Origin: Pseudovibrio brasiliensis
GTDB taxonomy: Bacteria; Pseudomonadota; Alphaproteobacteria; Rhizobiales; Stappiaceae
DNA: 64,000 bases
Direction of reading: 5' to 3'
NCBI RefSeq assembly: GCF_018282095.1
Contig: NZ_CP074126.1
Span: 606,501 to 670,500, forward strand
The notes beneath the pieces are model-generated. The model ran no database searches. It was given only the letters and a program-made list of their open reading frames with translations, and was not told where the DNA came from. This document shows, one piece after another, positions 53,696 through 62,465 of the stretch; positions within the stretch are counted from its first letter, which is position 1; each line of letters opens with the position of its first letter. Both the position numbers and the translations under genes were made by a program.

Positions 53696-54475
53696 ATGAA
53701 GGCCTCCAGATTATTAGTTTTAATTATCGCTTTAAGCGCCGGTGGATTGGCCGCTTGGCTAAACCTGTCTTCTGGTTCCCGGGAGCCGGCACAAACCATC
53801 GTTGTGCAGGAACAGGAGATACCTTCTCTGGAAATTCTTGTCGCCGCTCAGGATCTCAAAGTCGGCACCGCTCTCACTGAGGGTGATTTGAGCTGGGCTA
53901 AATGGCCGGAAGAATCTGTATCTGACGGGGTGATCCTGCGAAGTTCCAGTCCTCAGGCGGACGAAGAGTTTCTCGGCCAAATCATCAAAGCTGCAATGTT
54001 CAGCGGTGAACCAATCCGTGCAGAACGTTTGATTGACACCGACAAAGGCTTCCTTGCTGCGATCCTCCCAAAAGGAAAACGCGCAGTCGCTGTGCCGGTG
54101 GATGCAGTCTCCACGGCGGGTGGTTTCATTCTTCCTGGAGACAAGGTTGACGTGCTGATCAGCATGCAGGCCAAGAAACGCGATGAAGGCTTCATCAGCG
54201 AAACGCTGCTAGAGAACATCAAGGTGCTCGCCATCGACACCACGACAGCATCAGAGAACAGCGAAAAGGCCATGTCACCGGATCAGACAGCCACGCTGGA
54301 ACTGTTCCCTCACGAAGCTGAGACTATCGCACGCGCCACTCAAATGGGAACGCTGTCCCTGTCATTGCGCAGCGCTGCGGACTCAAAGGATGGCGTGAAG
54401 CAGCCACCACGCGTCAAAGGTGGTGTGAAGTTTGTGAAGTACGGGATTGCCTCCCAGTCTGTTAACGGAAATTAG
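53696..54475 (+). CDS. cpaB: Flp pilus assembly protein CpaB (RcpC)
   Basis: The 259-residue protein has an N-terminal membrane segment and an SAF domain (EILVAAQDLKVGTALTEGDL, then the RcpC block LPKGKRAVAVPVDAVSTAGGF and PGDKVDVL). CpaB is periplasmic and is thought to gate or connect the secretin. GAGGGTGGG precedes ATG 53696. First gene of the cpaB-tadC series; cpaC begins 10 bp after its stop. Confidence 0.93.
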   Translation: MKASRLLVLIIALSAGGLAAWLNLSSGSREPAQTIVVQEQEIPSLEILVAAQDLKVGTALTEGDLSWAKWPEESVSDGVILRSSSPQADEEFLGQIIKAAMFSGEPIRAERLIDTDKGFLAAILPKGKRAVAVPVDAVSTAGGFILPGDKVDVLISMQAKKRDEGFISETLLENIKVLAIDTTTASENSEKAMSPDQTATLELFPHEAETIARATQMGTLSLSLRSAADSKDGVKQPPRVKGGVKFVKYGIASQSVNGN

Positions 54476-54485
54476 TAGGTAAACT

Positions 54486-55937
54486 ATGGTTTTTCATCGA
54501 CACATTCGTCCGGCGAGAAGTTTACCGCAGAAATCCCGTTTCAGCGGAGCTCTCCTAAACCTGTTCATGGCGCTGACTCTGGCAGTAGCCGCTCCACAAC
54601 TCGCCACAGCCCAAACCAACTTCGAAGCCACAGTAGAAGTCACTTCCCAACACAGCGGCAAAGTCCGCCAGCTGAATGTGGGTGAAGGAAGATCTATTGT
54701 CCTGAACACAAACGAAGAAGTTCGTGATGTGTTGGTTTCGAACCCAGAAATTGCAGATGCCGTAGTACGCACTAGAAATCGCGTCTTCGTCTTCGGCAAT
54801 AAAATCGGCCAGGCGTCTTTGGTTCTGTTCGGTAATGGTGGACGACAGTTGGCATCATTCAACTTGAGTGTACAGCCTGACCCAACCGGTTTAGTTCAGC
54901 TTATCAAACGCTTGCTCCCAAACTCTTCAATCAACGTTGATATCGTGAATCAAAGTGTCGTTTTGTCAGGTACGGCTCTTTCTACTCTAGAAGCGCAACA
55001 AGCTTATGATGTTGCTCTGAGATTTGTCGGAAACGATGAAAAAAAGGTTGTAAACACGATCTCAGTTGCCGAGAAAAATCAAGTTCAATTAAAGGTAACG
55101 GTGGCTGAAGTTGAGAGGACCACCATTAAGCAGCTCGGTGTAAACCTGCAAGGGTCAATTAAGATCGGCGCTCTTGATGCAAGCTTCAATACTTTACCAG
55201 CTTATAACGTCAATCCCTCTGTTGTGAATGCAAGCTCACTGGCCGGAAAGCTGAGTTTTGGTGGTGGTACCATTACACCAACAGTTAAGGCACTTGAGCG
55301 TGAAGGTGTCATGAGAACATTAGCAGAGCCAACATTGGTCGCTGTGTCTGGTGAAAATGCAAGCTTCCTAGCTGGTGGCGAGTTTCCAATACCGATTGCC
55401 TACGAAGACAACAAAGTAAGTCTTGAGTTTAAGCCATTTGGTGTTGGGTTGGACTTTACACCAGTTGTGTTGTCTGAAGGGCGTATCAAACTACGTGTCA
55501 AAACTGAAGTCAGTGAGCTGAGCTCGGAAGGTGCTGTGAGTATTGCCGGAGGAATTGCGGTTTCCGCGCTAAAAGTGCGCAGAGCAGAGTCTACCTTAGA
55601 ACTGCCATCAGGCGGGACTTTAGTCATGGCAGGTCTTTTGAAGCATAACTACGGTCAAGAAATTGATGGAATCCCTGGCCTTAAGAACATTCCAATTTTG
55701 GGTACGATGTTCAAAAGTCGTGACTACATTAATCGTCAAACAGAACTCGTAATTTTTGTAACGCCATATGTTGTTCGACCTATCGCAAGATCAAAAGTTG
55801 TAAGACCTGATGACAACTTTGCAGCGCCGAGCGACCAATCTACTATTTTTCTTAACCAGTTAAGCCGAATTTACAGGAGTTCTGATGCGCCTGTGAAAGG
55901 TAGTTATCACGGCAAAATTGGTTACATTTACGAGTGA
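54486..55937 (+). CDS. cpaC: Flp pilus outer-membrane secretin CpaC (RcpA)
   Basis: The 483-residue precursor has a signal peptide (ending ATAQ region, residues 20-38), a pilus-assembly N1 domain (LNVGEGRSIVLNTNEEVRDV, NKIGQASLVLFG), a BON-like part and the secretin core, ending with GIPGLKNIPILGTMFKS and ELVIFVTPYVVRP. It forms the outer-membrane pore for the pilus. From about 54,890 onward the DNA becomes AT-richer than cpaB or cpaF. cpaD starts 10 bp later. Confidence 0.94.
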   Translation: MVFHRHIRPARSLPQKSRFSGALLNLFMALTLAVAAPQLATAQTNFEATVEVTSQHSGKVRQLNVGEGRSIVLNTNEEVRDVLVSNPEIADAVVRTRNRVFVFGNKIGQASLVLFGNGGRQLASFNLSVQPDPTGLVQLIKRLLPNSSINVDIVNQSVVLSGTALSTLEAQQAYDVALRFVGNDEKKVVNTISVAEKNQVQLKVTVAEVERTTIKQLGVNLQGSIKIGALDASFNTLPAYNVNPSVVNASSLAGKLSFGGGTITPTVKALEREGVMRTLAEPTLVAVSGENASFLAGGEFPIPIAYEDNKVSLEFKPFGVGLDFTPVVLSEGRIKLRVKTEVSELSSEGAVSIAGGIAVSALKVRRAESTLELPSGGTLVMAGLLKHNYGQEIDGIPGLKNIPILGTMFKSRDYINRQTELVIFVTPYVVRPIARSKVVRPDDNFAAPSDQSTIFLNQLSRIYRSSDAPVKGSYHGKIGYIYE

Positions 55938-55947
55938 GGCGAGTTTG

Positions 55948-56682
55948 ATGAAACGACTACAGACTATCACTTCGAAATGTGGAACTGCCAAATCTAAATC
56001 GACCTTGATGTTTGGAGTGTTGTTTTTGGTTGCCGCATGTCAGTCGAAACCATCTTACGTTGAGCAACAATCGATTACTGATTTTGATTATCGGAAGAGG
56101 CACCCAATTGTGCTGACTGAAGCACCTGAGAATTTTGACATTCCAGTTGCAGGTGAAATGCGCAACTTGAATGGCTCTTTAAAGGTTGCTGTTGCGGCAT
56201 TCGGGCAAGAAGCAAAAAATGATGGGAGTGGGTTTGTTGAGGTATTAGTCCCTTCTGGATCAGCAAATGAAGCTGCAGTTCGTGCGATCTCTCCGCAGAT
56301 TCGAGCCGCGCTTAAAGATGGTGGAGTGGTCGCGGATCACATCGTCATGAGGAGTTATACTGTTTCGGATTTGGCGGCAACGGCGCCAGTACGCCTGTCA
56401 TTTATGAGAGTTAAAGGTAGTGTCCGAGATTGTGGTAATTGGCCTGATGGAATGGCAAGCGATAGCCAAAATCTTGACTACCATAATTTTGGTTGTGCAT
56501 CTCAAGCGAACTTGGCTGCGATGGTCGATAATCCTACTGACTTGCTACGACCGCGTCCAATGGGTCCGACAGATCCAGTGAGAACCAACGTGATATTAGC
56601 AAAACATCGTACAGGGGAAGTAACAGCTGGACAGTACGAAACTGGGGTTGGAACAAGCGTGTCCGCAGTGGCAAATAATTAA
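55948..56682 (+). CDS. cpaD: Flp pilus lipoprotein CpaD
   Basis: The 244-residue precursor has a lipoprotein signal ending LVAACQS. Conserved CpaD features follow: YRKRHPIVLTEAPE, CGNWPDG, and NFGCASQANLAAMVDNPTDLLRPR. It supports assembly of the secretin ring. ATG 55948 follows GTGAGGCGAG; an upstream in-frame start overlaps cpaC and adds no conserved residues. Codon use is AT-rich. Confidence 0.9.
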   Translation: MKRLQTITSKCGTAKSKSTLMFGVLFLVAACQSKPSYVEQQSITDFDYRKRHPIVLTEAPENFDIPVAGEMRNLNGSLKVAVAAFGQEAKNDGSGFVEVLVPSGSANEAAVRAISPQIRAALKDGGVVADHIVMRSYTVSDLAATAPVRLSFMRVKGSVRDCGNWPDGMASDSQNLDYHNFGCASQANLAAMVDNPTDLLRPRPMGPTDPVRTNVILAKHRTGEVTAGQYETGVGTSVSAVANN

Positions 56683-56692
56683 TGGGGTGAAA

Positions 56693-57973
56693 ATGAGCGA
56701 TTTAGCACAACATACTGAAAATCCCGTTACAAGACATGATTCGATCAGCCAACTATCTACTTCTGACTTTCAGTTTGTAAATATACCTAGAATCTCAGTT
56801 CAAGCATTTTGCTTGGATGCTCAAACTGCTGAGACGATCCAAAATGCAAGCTTGGATCGCCGGATGTCCAAGGCGCACACGATGGTGCGACAGGGAGGCA
56901 TTCCTGCTGCTCTTGAAACCTTCCAAAGCGCCGCAACACCGAACTTCTTGATTGTAGAGTCTCTCTCCAGTCCACATGAGGTTATTGAAGAGCTGGATCA
57001 GCTTGCTGAAGTTTGTGATGCTGGGACTAATGTGCTGGTTATTGGCCGCGTGAACGATGTGAACCTCTATCGTGCGCTCATTCAGCGCGGTGTTGGCGAA
57101 TACATTGTTGGGCCAGTCGATATTGCGCAGATCATCAATACGATTGGCCAGTTTTATTCAGATACTGAAGCTGAGCCGTTTGGGCGTACGATTGCTGTGA
57201 TCGGCGCAAAAGGTGGGTGTGGTGCCTCTTCTGTTGCGCACAACCTCTCTTGGTCCATCGCCAAAACCCTCGACAATGATGTTGCGATTGCAGATCTGGA
57301 TTTGCCTTTCGGAACCGCCGGTCTGGATTTCAACCAAGACCCACTTCAAGGCGTGATGGAAGCCGTTGCTTCGCCAGAGCGTCTGGATGATACACTGCTC
57401 GATCGTTTGCTCTCAAAGTGCAATGACCGTCTGAGCTTGCTTGCAGCCCCTGCAACGCTTGATCAAACTTATGATTTTGAAACTGACAAGTTCGATCAGG
57501 TCATTGAAGTGATGCAGAAGGGCACGCCAACTGTTGTGCTCGATTTGCCTCATACTTGGAACGGCTGGGTTCGTCATATCCTTGCACATGTCGATGAAGT
57601 TCTGATCGTTGCGGAACCCGATTTGGCAAACTTGCGCAACGCTAAGAACTTGGTTGATAGCATTGGTCAGCTGCGCCCGAACGATGCAAAGCCTTATCTG
57701 GTCTTGAATAAAGTCGGCATTCCAAAACGCCCTGAGATCAAACCTGACGAGTTCAGCAGCGCGCTGGATGTTGTCTCTTTGGCGTCCATGCCGTTTGAGC
57801 CGGCGCTGTTTGGTACAGCTTCCAACAATGGTCAGATGATTGCTGAGTTTGACAGCCGGCATGCTGTGGCTGGTCTGTTTGAAGAGATCGCAGCGAAAGT
57901 GACTGGCAAGGCCGAGATGAACCAGAAGAGCAAATCTCTCTTCGCATCCCTAATGAAAAAAGTCCGTAAATAG
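56693..57973 (+). CDS. cpaE: Flp pilus localisation ATPase CpaE (MinD/ParA-like)
   Basis: The 426-residue protein has an N-terminal receiver-like domain lacking a clear phosphorylation Asp and a MinD/ParA ATPase domain with the deviant Walker A GAKGGCGASS (171-180). CpaE places the pilus machine at a cell pole in Caulobacter. ATG 56693 is 10 bp after the cpaD stop; the frame upstream overlaps cpaD and is not used. Composition returns to the genome norm in its second half. Confidence 0.93.
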   Translation: MSDLAQHTENPVTRHDSISQLSTSDFQFVNIPRISVQAFCLDAQTAETIQNASLDRRMSKAHTMVRQGGIPAALETFQSAATPNFLIVESLSSPHEVIEELDQLAEVCDAGTNVLVIGRVNDVNLYRALIQRGVGEYIVGPVDIAQIINTIGQFYSDTEAEPFGRTIAVIGAKGGCGASSVAHNLSWSIAKTLDNDVAIADLDLPFGTAGLDFNQDPLQGVMEAVASPERLDDTLLDRLLSKCNDRLSLLAAPATLDQTYDFETDKFDQVIEVMQKGTPTVVLDLPHTWNGWVRHILAHVDEVLIVAEPDLANLRNAKNLVDSIGQLRPNDAKPYLVLNKVGIPKRPEIKPDEFSSALDVVSLASMPFEPALFGTASNNGQMIAEFDSRHAVAGLFEEIAAKVTGKAEMNQKSKSLFASLMKKVRK

Positions 57974-58002
57974 TCCTTGGGCTGATTTAAAGGCGTTAGA
58001 AT

Positions 58003-59484
58003 ATGTTTGGTAGACGTGGCAACGGTGAATTTGGAAACAAAAAACCAAAGTCTGCTCCTGTAAACCCAGCGGTACAGGCGCAGGCAGCAAAGCCTGTTGT
58101 TCAGGAAACGCCGAACAAGATTAAGCCAACTCAACCGGTTATTGAGAAACAACCTGAAAAGCCGAAGGAAAGTGCTCCCGAGAACAAACGAACTCAGGAG
58201 TATTATGCGACCAAGGCCTCCATCTTCAATGCGCTGGTTGAAGCGATTGATCTCTCGCAGCTAAGCCGTCTGGAACAGGACGATGCGCGCGATGAGATCC
58301 GCGATGTTGTGAATGACATCATCGCCCTTAAAAATCTTGTCATGTCCATCGCCGAGCAGGAAGATCTGCTCGAAGATATCTGTAACGATGTTCTCGGCTA
58401 TGGTCCGCTGGAGCCGTTGCTAGCCCGTGATGATATTGCGGATATCATGGTGAACGGCGCAAACACTGTTTACATCGAAACAGATGGAATGGTGGAGCAG
58501 ACCGGCATCCAGTTCCGTGACAATCGCCAGCTGATGAATATCTGCCAGCGCATCGTATCGCAGGTTGGCCGCCGCGTTGATGAATCCAGCCCAATCTGTG
58601 ACGCCCGCTTGCCGGATGGATCTCGTGTAAACGTGATCGCACCACCGCTGTCTTTGGATGGACCAGCCCTCACAATTCGTAAGTTTAAGAAAGACAAACT
58701 TACGCTGGACCAGCTGGTGAACTTTGGTTCCATCTCTCCAGAAGGTGCCGAAATTCTGGAGATTATCGGACGCGTCCGCTGTAACACTGTTATCTCGGGT
58801 GGTACGGGCTCTGGTAAAACCACACTCCTGAACTGTTTGACACGTTATATCGATAGCACTGAGCGCATCATCACCTGCGAAGATAGTGCGGAACTTCAGC
58901 TTCAGCAGCCTCACGTTGTCCGATTGGAAACCAGACCTCCAAACTTGGAAGGTGAGGGGGAGATCACCATGCGTGATCTTGTCAAAAACTGTCTGCGTAT
59001 GCGTCCAGAACGTATTATCGTGGGTGAGGTACGTGGCCCGGAAGTGTTCGATTTGCTCCAGGCCATGAACACCGGTCACGATGGCTCAATGGGCACAATC
59101 CACTCCAACTCACCACGTGAATGCTTGAAGCGTATTGAATCCATGATCGCATTGGGCGGTTTCTCTCTGCCATCCAAAACAGTGCGTGAGATTATCGTTG
59201 GCTCCATTGATGTGATCGTACAGGCTGCCCGCCTTAGAGATGGTTCGCGTCGTATCACACACATCACCGAAGTTGTCGGTATGGAAGGCGATGTCATCAC
59301 CACACAGGATCTCTTCACCTACGACATCACTGGTGAAGATGCGAACGGCAAGATCGTAGGTCAACACCGCTCAACTGGCATCGGTCGTCCGCTCTTCTGG
59401 GATAGAGCAAGATACTTCAACGAAGAAGAACGCCTCGCCCGCGCCCTCGACGCCTCAGACATTTCAGGAGGACTGCATGGCTAA
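58003..59484 (+). CDS. cpaF: Flp pilus secretion ATPase CpaF (TadA)
   Basis: The 493-residue protein is the hexameric motor for Flp assembly. It starts with about 60 Pro/Lys/Gln-rich, probably disordered residues, then the N2 domain ([20 protein letters not shown]) and the ATPase core with GGTGSGKTT (266-274), an Asp box, [15 protein letters not shown] and [12 protein letters not shown]. Ends 8 bp inside tadB, so the two are translationally coupled. Confidence 0.95.
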   Translation: MFGRRGNGEFGNKKPKSAPVNPAVQAQAAKPVVQETPNKIKPTQPVIEKQPEKPKESAPENKRTQEYYATKASIFNALVEAIDLSQLSRLEQDDARDEIRDVVNDIIALKNLVMSIAEQEDLLEDICNDVLGYGPLEPLLARDDIADIMVNGANTVYIETDGMVEQTGIQFRDNRQLMNICQRIVSQVGRRVDESSPICDARLPDGSRVNVIAPPLSLDGPALTIRKFKKDKLTLDQLVNFGSISPEGAEILEIIGRVRCNTVISGGTGSGKTTLLNCLTRYIDSTERIITCEDSAELQLQQPHVVRLETRPPNLEGEGEITMRDLVKNCLRMRPERIIVGEVRGPEVFDLLQAMNTGHDGSMGTIHSNSPRECLKRIESMIALGGFSLPSKTVREIIVGSIDVIVQAARLRDGSRRITHITEVVGMEGDVITTQDLFTYDITGEDANGKIVGQHRSTGIGRPLFWDRARYFNEEERLARALDASDISGGLHG

Positions 59485-60496
59485 CCTAGATAGCTTTCTC
59501 GCGTCTCCTCTGGCGGATTATCTGATCACGGCACTGATAATGATCAGCGTCGTCGGCGTTACCTTCACCTTGCTGGCGCCGTTGTTTGCACGCGACAAGT
59601 TGGGTAAACGAAAAGAAGGATTGGTTCAAAAGAATGCTGTGAGCCCTACTGGTCGCTCTCAAAAGTTAGACGTAACAGCGCGTAGAAAAACGGTGCAAGA
59701 TCAGTTAAATGCGATGGAGGCCGCTCAGGCAGCAAAGAAAAAAAATGCTGATAAACCGATTTTCGCTGATTGGATTGGGCAGGCGGGTTTAACTTGGTCA
59801 AAACCTAAGTTCTATATTATTTCTTTTTGTTGCGGTGTTGTGGTGTTTGCAATCAGTTTGCTTTCTGGACAATCGCTTTTGATTTCGGCTGGATTATTTT
59901 TCGTAGGTACTTTTGGATTGCCACGCCTATATGTTTCTAGACGTCGAAAAAAACGCTTCAACAAGTTCCTCGATGAGTTTCCCAATGCAGTCGATATTAT
60001 CGTTCGCGGTATTAAGTCAGGTATGCCTTTGGGGGATTGCATACAAATAGCAGCGAGCGAGGCGAAAGACCCTGTTGGAACCGAGTTCTCTTTGGTTCTT
60101 GATAAAATGCAGATGGGCTTGCCTCTTGCTGAAGCTATACAGAATATGCCGAAGAGGGTACCGCTTCAGGAAACAAATTTCCTTGCGATCGTAATAATGA
60201 TTCAAGCTCAAGCAGGCGGAAGTCTGTCGGATGCACTCAATAACCTTTCAAAAACCCTTCGGCAGCGTAAAGAAATGAAAGGTAAGATTAGAGCTGTGAG
60301 TCAAGAGGCAAAATCTTCTGCCGCAATTATTGGGTCATTACCTTTCGTGGTTTCACTCATGCTGTATGCAATTGCACCGGATTACATCAGTTTACTTGTT
60401 GAGACAGATACAGGACTAGTTCTGATTGGAATTGGCTTGTTTTGGATGTCTCTTGGGATTTTGGTAATGCGGAAAATGATCGACTTTAAGATATAA
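59477..60496 (+). CDS. tadB: Flp pilus inner-membrane platform protein TadB
   Basis: The 339-residue protein of the type II secretion F family has an N-terminal membrane segment, a basic linker, two central segments and one C-terminal segment. Motifs include LDEFPNAVDIIVRGIKSGMP and ETNFLAIVIMIQAQAGGSLS. It overlaps cpaF by 8 bases. The DNA is AT-rich from about 59,600, a sharp contrast to cpaF. It forms the membrane base of the pilus with TadC. Confidence 0.93.
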   Translation: MANLDSFLASPLADYLITALIMISVVGVTFTLLAPLFARDKLGKRKEGLVQKNAVSPTGRSQKLDVTARRKTVQDQLNAMEAAQAAKKKNADKPIFADWIGQAGLTWSKPKFYIISFCCGVVVFAISLLSGQSLLISAGLFFVGTFGLPRLYVSRRRKKRFNKFLDEFPNAVDIIVRGIKSGMPLGDCIQIAASEAKDPVGTEFSLVLDKMQMGLPLAEAIQNMPKRVPLQETNFLAIVIMIQAQAGGSLSDALNNLSKTLRQRKEMKGKIRAVSQEAKSSAAIIGSLPFVVSLMLYAIAPDYISLLVETDTGLVLIGIGLFWMSLGILVMRKMIDFKI

Positions 60497-60506
60497 GGCG
60501 GATGAA

Positions 60507-61481
60507 GTGACAATTGCAGATCTAGGAAGCAGCAACATGTTTATGGTTATTCTTACTGTGCTTGCTGTTTCAGGCACGGCATATGCACTTCTGATGCCAT
60601 TGCTTGAGCGTGATGAGCTCAAAAGTCGTATGAAGTCAGTTGCCTTAGAGCGTGAAAAGATTAGGGCTCGCGAGCGAAATCGACTTGCAAACTCTAAAGA
60701 AGTTGAGCGTGCTTCTCTTAGGAGCAATCCAAAAGAAAGCGTTCGAGAATTTGTCGATAAATATAATCTAAAAAATCTTCTTTCTAGTGAAGGGCTTGTT
60801 AAAAAGCTAAAAATGGCAGGTTATAGAGGTGCATCTCCTCTGTATACGTACTTATTCCTTCAGATATTGCTACCGGTCGCATTTTTTGTTGTAGCGTTCA
60901 TGTATTTATCTATTGTTCTAAAAGTCGAGATGCCTATCCTAGGTGTTTTGTGCATATGTTTAATAGTAGCTGCAATTGGATTTTACGCGCCAAATATTTT
61001 TGTTCAGAATCAAATCGCAAAGCGTCAGGAGACTATTCGACTCGCATGGCCAGACGCGATGGACTTACTCCTCATTTGCGTTGAATCAGGAATGTCAATT
61101 GAAGCTGCTTTCAAAAAGGTTGCCGAAGAGATCGGTGCTCAATCTGCTGCGCTGGCTGAAGAGCTCGTGTTGGCAAATGCCGAATTGTCTTACCTAGATG
61201 AGCGCGGAAAAGCATATCGAAACTTGGCAGAACGAACAGGGCTTGAAGGAGTTAAGAATGTTGTCACTGCACTAACGCAAGCAGAAAAGTACGGAACTCC
61301 GATTGGAAACGCATTGAGAGTTTTATCTGATGAAAATCGACAGGCTCGAATGCAAGAAGCAGAACGGAAAGCAGCTGCATTGCCTCCTAAACTCACAGTT
61401 CCGATGATTACTTTCTTCCTGCCAGTGCTGTTTATCGTAATTATCGGCCCAGCCGTTATTCAGGTCATGAAGACCTTCTAA
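60507..61481 (+). CDS. tadC: Flp pilus inner-membrane platform protein TadC
   Basis: The 324-residue F-family paralog of TadB has the motifs LAWPDAMDLLLICVESGMSI and NVVTALTQAEKYGTPIGNAL. Several membrane segments flank a cytosolic helical domain. GTG 60507 follows AAGGCGG with a 6-base spacer. AT content is the highest of the locus. It ends one base before the convergent tadD stop. Confidence 0.93.
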   Translation: MTIADLGSSNMFMVILTVLAVSGTAYALLMPLLERDELKSRMKSVALEREKIRARERNRLANSKEVERASLRSNPKESVREFVDKYNLKNLLSSEGLVKKLKMAGYRGASPLYTYLFLQILLPVAFFVVAFMYLSIVLKVEMPILGVLCICLIVAAIGFYAPNIFVQNQIAKRQETIRLAWPDAMDLLLICVESGMSIEAAFKKVAEEIGAQSAALAEELVLANAELSYLDERGKAYRNLAERTGLEGVKNVVTALTQAEKYGTPIGNALRVLSDENRQARMQEAERKAAALPPKLTVPMITFFLPVLFIVIIGPAVIQVMKTF

Positions 61482-61482
61482 C

Positions 61483-62265
61483 TCACGCCTTCCCAAGCAT
61501 CGTCTTCAGGTACGCCACGTTTTCGGCGGCCTGGCGGGGGTCGATGTCGGATTGTGCTACGCGGACGGCCTCATCGAAGCGGCCTTGAAGGCCGAGGGTG
61601 AGGGCGAGGTTTTGGCGGACCTGGCTGCCGGCGCGGCCTGTGTCCAGAGCGGAGCGCAGGGCGGTTTCGGCATTTCGTAGATCCCCAGCCAGCAGATAAG
61701 ACATTCCCAGATTGTTCAGCACAGATGGCTCGTTCGGGGAGATCTTGAGCGCTTGCTGATAGGTGGCGCGCGCCTGCTTGGTTTCTCCCAGTTGATCCAG
61801 GATAGCAGCTTTGGCAGAGAGCATTTTCCAGTTTGGCTGTGCAGGGTCAAAAGCGTTGTCGATGACGTTCAGCGCTTCCTGCAACTTACCATTTTCTGCA
61901 AGCACCTTGCCGTAGCTGGCTGCAATGGTTTTGTTCTCAGTATTAGCGATAACACCACGGCGTAAGATTGCTTCTGCTTGCTGACCTTGTCCATCAATTC
62001 TAAGGGCCGCTGCATAGTTCAGGATCGTGCGTGGGTTCTTCTGATCCTTAGAATAAGCTCCGCCCCAATAAGCGAGTGCTTTCTGCATTTCCTGCGAGCC
62101 CGGCTTTAACTGCTGACTCTGAGAAACAGAAGCCTGTGCCCGAGGTTTGTTCGTTGCGCAGCCGGAAAGCGCAATCCCGCAAGCCAACAGCAATGAGACA
62201 GCTGTCGCACTTTTGAAAATGCCAGTAGACATCTTGGTTTTGTGTGTGCGGTCAAATACGGCCAT
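61483..62265 (-). CDS. tadD: TadD-like TPR lipoprotein
   Basis: The 260-residue precursor has a lipoprotein signal ending GIALSGCATN and at least four TPR units (ILNYAAALRIDGQGQQAEAILRRG in part, AYWGGAYSK, PSVLNNLGMSYLLAGDLRNAETAL). TadD lipoproteins help pilotin-like steps of Flp assembly. ATG 62265 follows GAGGG; 62292 and 62232 are alternatives. The gene faces tadC on the other strand and has its own promoter with a motif shared with cpaB. Its 3' end is very GC-rich next to AT-rich tadC. Confidence 0.88.
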   Translation of the reverse strand: MAVFDRTHKTKMSTGIFKSATAVSLLLACGIALSGCATNKPRAQASVSQSQQLKPGSQEMQKALAYWGGAYSKDQKNPRTILNYAAALRIDGQGQQAEAILRRGVIANTENKTIAASYGKVLAENGKLQEALNVIDNAFDPAQPNWKMLSAKAAILDQLGETKQARATYQQALKISPNEPSVLNNLGMSYLLAGDLRNAETALRSALDTGRAGSQVRQNLALTLGLQGRFDEAVRVAQSDIDPRQAAENVAYLKTMLGKA

Positions 62266-62313
62266 GGAACCCTCAGCAACGAAGCAATTCAAATATTGTT
62301 TGAAAATGAAATA

Positions 62314-62335
62314 TTAACCCTAATTTCTGGTTAAC
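62314..62335 (-). promoter_or_regulatory. tadD upstream element: shared 13-mer within TTAACC-N9-GGTTAA
   Basis: Read on the minus strand, AAATTAGGGTTAA (62326-62314) is identical to 53642-53654 upstream of cpaB. It forms an inverted repeat with GTTAACC and includes TTAA-N7-TTAG, a near CtrA box. tadD starts 48 bases on. Confidence 0.5.
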
Positions 62336-62465
62336 TCTCATGGTGCGCGCTCCCTGTAAGGCAGGGGAGGGAGCTGCTCTCTGTCTTGCACAGAACCGGT
62401 AACGTGGTTAGGTTGCCTCAACGCTGCCCATTCAGGACAGATTATAGATTTCTCACATCTTAAAA

